This document shows positions 57,501 through 64,000 of a stretch of DNA of 64,000 bases, piece after piece (the first letter of the stretch is position 1; each line of letters opens with the position of its first letter). The translations under genes were made by a program, and so were the position numbers. The notes beneath the pieces are model-generated. The model was not told the DNA's origin. It saw only the letters and a list, made by a program, of their open reading frames with translations, and ran no database searches. This DNA comes from Crotalaria pallida. Lineage: Eukaryota > Streptophyta > Magnoliopsida > Fabales > Fabaceae. The DNA lies in assembly GCA_037953625.1 (NCBI GenBank), contig CM075649.1, positions 64,503,160 to 64,567,159 on the forward strand, given 5' to 3'.

Positions 57501-58892
57501 CAGGCACACGTAGCCGGATGGTTTTGGGTTTCTATAGGTTACTACTTTTCTATCACAATCAATGGTTACTTGGTTTTGACTTAACCAGTCCATCCCCAAG
57601 ATCACATCTAATTGTACTAAGGGTAAGCAGATCAAATCTACTTTAGAGGTTTGTCCTAACACTTCTATACAACAGTTAAGACATGCTCTAGAAACTACAA
57701 CAGGAGCATTGACAGGGGTTTCTACTTTGAGAGTATAAGGCATTTCAGACATCATCAAGCCTAACCGGTTTACACATTCATACGAAACGAATGAATGCGT
57801 TGCACCAGAATCAAACAAAACATAACAAGACTGACCATTAAGCAAGTATTTACCTTGCACCAGATCAGAAGACCGACTTGCTTCCACACCACTAAGGGTG
57901 AAAACTCTTCCTTGAGCCATAGGCCTATCAGCAGCCCCTCTTGAATTGGCTTTGGCCGGTTCCTTGCAGTCCCTTGCAAAATGTCCCGGCTTTCCACAGT
58001 TAAAGCAACCACTTTTCCCCCAACAAACACGACCATAGTGATTGCGCTTGCACTTGTCGCAGAATGGAGCCTCGCTCCGATAATTCCTTCCATCAGACCC
58101 ACCAGCTTTTCCTTTACCTTTCCCTCGGCGATCATACGGACCTTTATCGCGATTGCTGAAACCTTTACGCCTCTGAGGTCCATAGCCTTGATTGTCCTTC
58201 TTCTCTGAGACTTGCATCTCCTCAGCCTTTGTATCATCTTCATACATCCTACACATGTCCACCAGTGCAGGAAAGCTTTGAATCCGCTGGTAACTTAAGA
58301 TCGACTTCAACTTTGGCCTCAAGCCTCCTTCAAACTTAATGCATTTACTCCTCTCATCTGGATTGTTCTGATAGTATGGAGACTACTTCATCAGCTCTTC
58401 AAACTTAGCTGCGTACTCACCCACACTCATGTTTCCTTGCTTCAGCTGCAAGAACTCCACCTCCTTCTTCCTTCTCAAGTCCTCAAGGAAATACTTTTGG
58501 AGGAACTTCTCCATGAATACTCCCCAACTTACCTCTCTTCCTTCATATTGCAGAAGCTGCGTCGTGTGATTCCACCAATTCTCATCTTCCTCCTCTAACA
58601 TGTAGGTTGCATACGCCACCTTTTGAGCATCAGAACACTCCAACGTTCTCAAGATCTTGTCCATGGTGTGAATCCACTTGTTGGCCTCTTTCGGTTTAAA
58701 TCCTCCTTCAAACTTTGGCGGATTACAGCTTCTAAAATCAGCCAAAGTCTTCGCCTCAGCGTTACCCACATTACACTGATGAGACGGGTTGACCGGTTGA
58801 GATGGTTGTTGAGATTGTCGTTGTATGGCTTCCAGCACCGTGGTGATCCTTTCTAACATCGCGTTGGTGTGATTTTGGTTTCTAGTTGCCAT
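54532..58892 (-). pseudogene. gag-pol of element C with chromodomain, broken
   Basis: ATG at 58892. Order: gag; zinc knuckle CFNCGKPGHFARDC (about 58000); protease DSGATH (about 57810); reverse transcriptase; RNase H (YCDASKQGLG, about 56450); integrase zinc region (HPGATKMYQDLK, CLVCQK), core with MDF, SDRDPRF and the Glu of QTERTIQ (about 55280); chromodomain IRLVKVAW then ASWELE; stop at 54532. Lesions: TAG at 58385-58383, a 26-bp tandem duplication (56253-56278 repeated at 56279-56304) that shifts the frame inside RNase H, and TGA at 55629-55627. The RT active site reads FIDY, with Tyr (56888-56886) for the second catalytic Asp. Confidence 0.93.
56253..56304. repeat. 26-bp tandem duplication in C pol
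   Basis: Exact head-to-tail repeat (ACGTAGTGCCATAGAGATAG... 56253-56278 and 56279-56304). The 26-base insertion shifts the frame, so pol before and after lies in different frames. Confidence 0.93.
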
Positions 58893-59165
58893 ATTAGACC
58901 TGCGCTATGGGCTTATGGTCACATATGCTGAACTAAAGAAACTTTCATAACACCACCTATACTAGAGCTATATTCTTAACGCTTAAATCTACAATCAATT
59001 GTGTTTTGTACTCAAATGAGAAAAGATACAAACCAAATCAAGGGTATCTAAAGCTCAACAAGCAAAATAATAACATTCAAAATAATGTGCATGTCCTGGA
59101 GATACCTGCTTGATGTTGATGGCTACCTTTCTGAACTACTTCCACTACCACAGGATCTGACTTTT

Positions 59166-59177
59166 GCTCTGATACCA
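59166..59177 (-). other. Primer binding site of element C
   Basis: TGGTATCAGAGC on the minus strand, five bases from the inner end of the 5' LTR. Confidence 0.92.
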
Positions 59178-59930
59178 CTCAGTGTGACACCCTTCCGGAT
59201 TACCCAAATATAATATAGTAATTAAGCTTTTATATTGGATAATATATGGACTTGTGAGTGTTAAGAAAATAACTGAAATAAAATTTTCCTTTTTAAACGG
59301 GTGCACAAACCGTCATTTGGAATTCTTGGAGAATAAAGTTTAAACCATTTCAAAACATTTGTATCGAGTTCGGTGATCTCTAAAACCTTTTCAAAAATAG
59401 GGTAACATTCGCTCTTTGGAAACATCTTTGTATCATACAAGTAATCAAAGTTACCCATGCTTTGTTCGATAAAACTGATACCATCAAATAATATTTATAG
59501 CCGAGCTCTTAGGTAGATTAAATCAGAGTAAAGCGGAATTTATCGGACTATGCGATTTAATGGTAAGATAAACAAAAGTTTTCAATATATATATATATAT
59601 GAAGAGTAATGAGTACATAGTCCCATGATCAAAGTCTCCAAGATTCAACATATACAAGCCCATAAATAGATCTACATAATAGTGTATCTAAACCCCTAGA
59701 GTACTCCAAAAGTATATCTACAATATATGTACATAACCAAAACATAAACTCCAAGGGTGGTCACGTAGATCTGGCATCATCAGATGTAGTAGTAGTGATA
59801 GCAGCAGTCTCCAAGAAACATAAGTAGTAAGGTAGTAGCATCATCATCAACATAGCAGCAGCAGCAAGTCTCCTCCACAGCATCCGCACATCGGATCCAC
59901 CGATCCTCATCATATACCATATGCATATAC

Positions 59931-60401
59931 CTAGGGATCATCGTCCCTCCAATCACTCCCAGTAGAATGCACGACAGGCTCGCTCCCACTCTCGTCCTCC
60001 ACCGGATCCTCCTCGATCTCATCCGAGGGAGAGTGTACCCTACCACTGGGTACTGGGTCAGGTGATGGTGAAACCCTGACTGGGCTCCTCGGATCAGAAG
60101 GGGGAATCTCCTCGCGGACGACTCTCGAAGTAAAAGGGTGAGAGCGGGTAGGTCAAAAACGAAAACTATGGTAAGAGCGAGCTGGTCGCGTGGGATGTGG
60201 TCCATGGTAAGTGTAAAACGGGGATACATGCATAGTGTATATGATGGGAATCCTAAATCTACGAGGACGGAATCGGATCAACGGGTTCGGGTGGTAGAAG
60301 GTAACCTCTACCTCTCCCTCGAACATTGCGCGATGGTCCTCATAGATCCATGTGCCACTAGGAAGTGGCCGGATCTCGATGCAAGCAATGTAACGAGACA
60401 T
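59931..60401 (-). pseudogene. LTR-encoded small protein, C type, nonsense copy
   Basis: ATG at 60401. Same protein as at 52148 for 82 residues, then a CGA-to-TGA change at about 60155-60153 inside the FRFR motif ends it. The downstream part remains readable in frame to about 59931. A C-to-T change at a CpG is typical of methylated transposon DNA. Confidence 0.75.
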
Positions 60402-60404
60402 CAC

Positions 60405-62048
60405 CTACAAGGGCATAGGGGTAAGCAATTCTATACACATAACCAATAGAGAATAAATTGTGCAATATGAATATGTAAATATGCATTAATTAACAACAAT
60501 CACATATAACACTTAGCAGTTAATGAATGCACATAGGATGCTCACACTTATTTCATTTATCACAATTAATTTAAATGAGTGGCATGATGCATGACTTTAG
60601 CTCTCAAGCCTATCTCCATCATACTATGTCACTCTCTGACGTCCATCCTTGACAACCCAGCACTCAACAGTGCGTTGTATTCCTAGGTATACAACAATTC
60701 GTACATTCACCTAGAATGTACCCGACAGCTTGGTATCCATGCCACCTGAGCATATCCCGTCATCCAAACGGACCGTCATCCAAACAGTATAACCATATCG
60801 GCATCCACTCAGCCGACCACGTCAACGACGTGTCATCAAGCAAGCATATTGGCACTCCCAGAGGCCCTCCACATGTTTACCAAAAACATGATATACGTCC
60901 TACCATCCAAACTCCAATATGAATGCGTTAACTTTACTTAGAAGGGATTGATTGATGTTTTATCCTTTTATTAATACATTACGTGCCTCTCAAGAAATGT
61001 ATCATTACTCAAATGAAAACATCATAACATCAATCAATTTCCTTTAAGTCCAGGATCACTTGGTTTATTGTCCTTTAAGAGTTACAAAATGTTTTAGAAT
61101 TAAAAACGGTAGTTTTAAGTATCTGACTAAAAATACTCGAGTGTTTTCCAAAATACTCGAGTAGTTTATCATTTTCCAGATTCTACTCGAGTGGTTCATA
61201 ATTATACTCGAGTCGTTCATGTCTTTTCAGAGATTTAGGTTTTCAGGTCTTCATAAATATACTCGAGTAATTCATGAGATACTCGAGTATTCCATTACCC
61301 AGAATACTCGAGTAGTTCATATATTACTCGAGTGTCCAATCTGATTCTCAAGTTGGTGCGCCAATTTTCACTCTGGTGCACCACGAAATACTCGAGTGTT
61401 AAGCCAAATACTCGAGTATCTGCAGACAGACCAGACTGAAACTTGGTTTTTACATACCATTTCAATTTCTAAACATTTTTAACCCAAACCAATGATCAAA
61501 ACAGTTCACATACCATATATTGAACATGTTGCAAGACTCATTTCATATCAAATAACCAATTTGACAGAGAATCAACCATTTATGCATAATTTACACAATT
61601 TAGCAACTCAACACCTCAAATTGCAAAATAAGCATAATACTCATAAAACAGTGGTCATTTAAGCTTGCATGCATGATATAAAACTTGCTCATCACAGTCA
61701 TAGAGCATGGATTGGTCTCCAAACCAAAGTTCCTATTCAAACTAAGCCCTTAGAGCCTCTTGGTGGCTCTCTAACACAATTAATGAAATTTAACTCTATC
61801 TAGTGAATATAATTACTTCCCCTTACCTCTCAGACGTGAATTAAACAAGAAATTCCCCAAAGAAAAGCTCCACAGCACCAAAAGCACTTTAACCCAACAT
61901 GCAGAGCAGTTTTGAGTGCAACACCAAAGTGGAATTGGTTCACACATGAAACAGAGAATATAATTAGGGAAATTAGGGTTTCTAGACTCTATGCAACATA
62001 ATCTAACTAAGGAAAGCGAATTTGAGACTCAGAGATTCATGAGCTTAC
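60405..62048 (-). other. Putative intron inside the 5' LTR of C
   Basis: 1644 bp between GTAAGC and TTGTAG, the same length as in the 3' LTR. Confidence 0.5.
61135..61417. repeat. Ten-copy ACTCGAGT palindrome cluster, 5' LTR of C
   Basis: All ten palindromes are preserved, at the same spacing as 52882-53164. Confidence 0.9.
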
Positions 62049-62311
62049 CAGAAATCAAGTTCAAAGTGAGCTCCCATAACTGATGACAACACCCAAACCT
62101 CAACTTCTCAGCTTTGATTCTAACAGCACACTCACTCTCAGCTCACAAACTTTATGTCTATACAAAGCTCGTGATGTGAGCTTTGTATTGGTGTATGATT
62201 TGTTACTTGAATCTAAGCACACAAGGAGAATCGAAAGAAACGATTGCAGAACCCTAACATACAAACTCATCAACAAATTGGCAAAATGGTTGCTCCTCAC
62301 TCGGTTTTGAG

Positions 62312-62319
62312 CTTAAATA
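62312..62319 (-). promoter_or_regulatory. TATA box, 5' LTR of C
   Basis: TATTTAAG on the minus strand, within a segment otherwise diverged from the 3' LTR; the box itself is conserved. Confidence 0.6.
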
Positions 62320-62740
62320 CTAGGTTTGAAGGATCATGCACAGCGACACGAAGCTGTTGATGTGTTCATGGAGGAGTATTCGTGTCAACGAAGGGGAATC
62401 GGTGGTGGTGACTCACCAAACGCACTAACTCGTGCAACTCTGTCCAGAATACTCGAGTTTTTCAGAAAATACTTGAGTATTTTTCCCAATTTTTGAAAAA
62501 TAATTATTTTATTTACTTTCCCTCCAAAATCTTTCCTATAATTACCTCTAGGTCCCAACCCAGGGACTAATATGCAAAATACTTAAATCAAGCATAATTT
62601 TATTTATTAAATAACTTCACACACATTTTCTATCTTTATAAATACAGATTTTAATCAAGGATTAATATGAAAATTATTAATTATAATTAATTTATAATTA
62701 ACATTTCATTAATCGAAGATTAAAATTTTGGGGTGTTACA

Positions 62741-63480
62741 GATCAGCTCCCCGAAGATTGCATGAAAGGGCTATTTATTATTACCGAAAGGGACAAGCCA
62801 AAGAGGAAGCTGCCCAATGATGCTTTGCTTCGGGTTGCCACACCGTGCCACGCCACGTTGTTTGCATACATCGCCCTCGAAGCCAACGCTAAACCAGTGC
62901 CATCCCGTCCCAAGAGCACTTCGAAACTATCGAGGCTTGCGACCCTTAGTGAAACGACGGCTCAACCGGTTAGGTTAAGGCATCACCTAACACCACGTCC
63001 TTCCATGAGGAGCATGTACTCCCCAAGGACAATGCCACGACATCTCGTTTGGTTTCTCGATGAACTCCCCAAGGATTGCATCGAAGGGTCCATGTTTTGT
63101 TACCGAAAGGGACAATCCGAAGAGAATGATACCCTTTGATGCATTTCGCCAGGGTGCCAAATCGAGAAACTCAACGATGCCTTGTGCATGCATCGCTCAG
63201 GATGCCACCTCGAAAGAGCCCGTGCCATCCCGCCCCGATCGGACTTGGGGACGATCGGACTCTTGTCCTTTCGTGCTGCGGCTCAGCCCGTGAAGGCATC
63301 ACCTAACACCACGTCCTTCCGTGCGGAGCGGGTCGCACCGACAGCCTCGGTGCATCGAGGACGATGCTCACGACTGCCTACCTTGCCAACATGCGACTCG
63401 ATCGACAACTCAAATGCGAGAAATGATCGCATCATGTGAGGCCCCAAGATTACCGATAGGGACTAAGGAACGCTCCCTTG
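62741..63480. repeat. GC-rich tandem repeat, unit about 320-350 bp
   Basis: Shared landmarks recur: CTCCCCGAAGATTGCAT at 62747 and CTCCCCAAGGATTGCAT at 63065; TACCGAAAGGGACAA at 62782 and 63101 with a weaker TACCGATAGGGACTAA at 63451; GGCATCACCTAACACCACGT at 62979 and 63295. This gives two good copies and a third, more diverged partial one. Overlapping open frames on both strands reflect high GC content. It could be a satellite or the tandem-repeat region of another large retroelement. Confidence 0.7.
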
Positions 63481-64000
63481 ATGCATCGGCCTTGCATCCC
63501 ACGTGCCAGACCAAATCACACCGCAGAGCCCGTATTTTTCCTAGCGACCAGCATGCACCGGGCCACGTACGACCAGGATTCGGCTCGAGAGATGACTCCC
63601 TTGAATCACCCCCACGCCATGGGAAAACGCTCCACACATCCATGGGATGGCTTGAAAAAGCATTGGGGGAAGCCCCCATGGCACACCATCCTGACCCACC
63701 ATGGTGCATGGGCAGGCAGCCAGCTCGTCCCCCTTATAATAGGCTAATATGCCAAAATGCACCATGCACCAGTGGATATCCATTTTGTTGAGAAGACATA
63801 CTGAGTTTTTTTGAGCTAGAGGTCGAATTTTGGCCTCATTTTTTGCAGACAAGCTTATAAAAATGGGAGCTAGGGATCCTCAAATTTTTGTGATTTTTCG
63901 CCCAGCCGATATTTTTTAATATTTTTTCAAAATGCCCAATCTTAAACAATTCCCGAAAAATGGAAAACGGGTCTAGACATCGAATTTTTAGATGATTTTT
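63481..64000. other. Unassigned sequence at the right edge
   Basis: GC-rich until about 63730, with a TATA-like CTTATAATAGG at 63735, then AT-rich with CTTATAAAAATGGGAGC at about 63855. This resembles an LTR promoter area, but no LTR end or partner is inside the window. No coding feature is supported. Confidence 0.35.

Larger units (their letters stand above)
50892..62740 (-). mobile_element. Element C: Tekay-like Ty3/gypsy retrotransposon, probably recombinant
   Basis: Minus orientation: 5' LTR 62740-59183, PBS 59177-59166, gag-pol 58892-54532, polypurine tract 54501-54490, 3' LTR 54489-50892. The flanking pentamers differ (AAACA left, GATCA right), and the copia sequence interrupted on the left does not resume on the right. 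The two LTRs are nearly identical over most of their length but strongly diverged in two patches. Together this indicates that the two ends came from different insertions. Confidence 0.9.
59183..62740 (-). repeat. 5' LTR of element C (3558 bp)
   Basis: Nearly identical to the 3' LTR except in patches at about 62061-62430 and 62580-62640, which cover U3, the TATA context and the leader. It contains palindrome cluster 61135-61417, TATA-like CTTAAATA complement at 62312-62319, donor-like GTAAGC from 62048 and a disabled small-protein frame. Confidence 0.92.

Noticed and set aside
62762..63852. Several overlapping open frames on both strands at the right edge
   Set aside because: GC-rich tandem-repeat DNA with no protein-like conservation between repeat copies; no recognisable domain.
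1..64000. tRNA, rRNA and CRISPR-type arrays
   Set aside because: None seen. The TGGTATCAGAGC sites are retrotransposon primer sites and not tRNA genes, and the short direct repeats are LTR minisatellites.

Overview
The window is repeat-dense nuclear DNA of a flowering plant (probably a eudicot; I cannot name the species). It is AT-rich and consists almost entirely of stacked LTR retrotransposons. No intact host gene, tRNA, rRNA or CRISPR array was recognised. Six LTR elements or fragments are Ty3/gypsy-type with TGTAACA...TGTTACA-like ends and, where a PBS is visible, an initiator-tRNA-Met-type one; the two with a surviving integrase C-terminus end in a chromodomain, which fits the Tekay/Del chromovirus group. 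One element is Ty1/copia. Two short 5'-truncated LINE fragments are also present.

Layout: 1-330 is a tandem repeat with CCGACGGA/TCCGTCGG motifs. Element A (+, 767-9939, TSD CATTC) has one full LTR, a decayed gag-pol and a 5'-truncated 3' LTR. 9945-12541 is host DNA with a possible gene leader. Element B (-, 12547-26160, TSD CCTTA) is inserted in it and has two LTRs of more than 4 kb and a nearly complete gag-pol-chromodomain reading frame. Host DNA resumes at 26161-29443 with two LINE fragments. From 29444 there is a nested stack: LTR fragment F (-) is cut by G (+; 5.95 kb LTR, 1.25 kb interior). The 3' LTR of G is cut by LTR fragment H (+), H is cut by copia element D (-), the LTR of D holds the non-coding element E (-, TSD TATGA), and the RT of D is cut by element C (-, 50892-62740). 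The outer halves of F, G, H and D do not reappear to the right. C lacks a TSD and its two LTRs differ in patches, so its right end looks like a recombination junction. 62741-64000 is GC-rich DNA with a tandem repeat of about 320-350 bp.

Most interesting: the LTRs of A, B, C and G each carry, outside gag-pol, a short open reading frame on the element's sense strand. Its ATG lies directly behind a 3' splice-site-like AG. Upstream there is a TATA box and, in A, B and C, a GTAAG donor-like site, so the LTR looks like a miniature gene: promoter, leader exon, a 1.5-4 kb intron, then a small-protein exon. The proteins of A and C are clearly homologous, and their codons differ mostly at silent positions; those of B and G are homologous to each other and more distantly to A/C. 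In A and C the LTRs also carry the same arrangement of the palindrome ACTCGAGT, two copies before the TATA box and ten within the putative intron. The unrelated-looking LTR of E carries four copies. I know of no description of this module.
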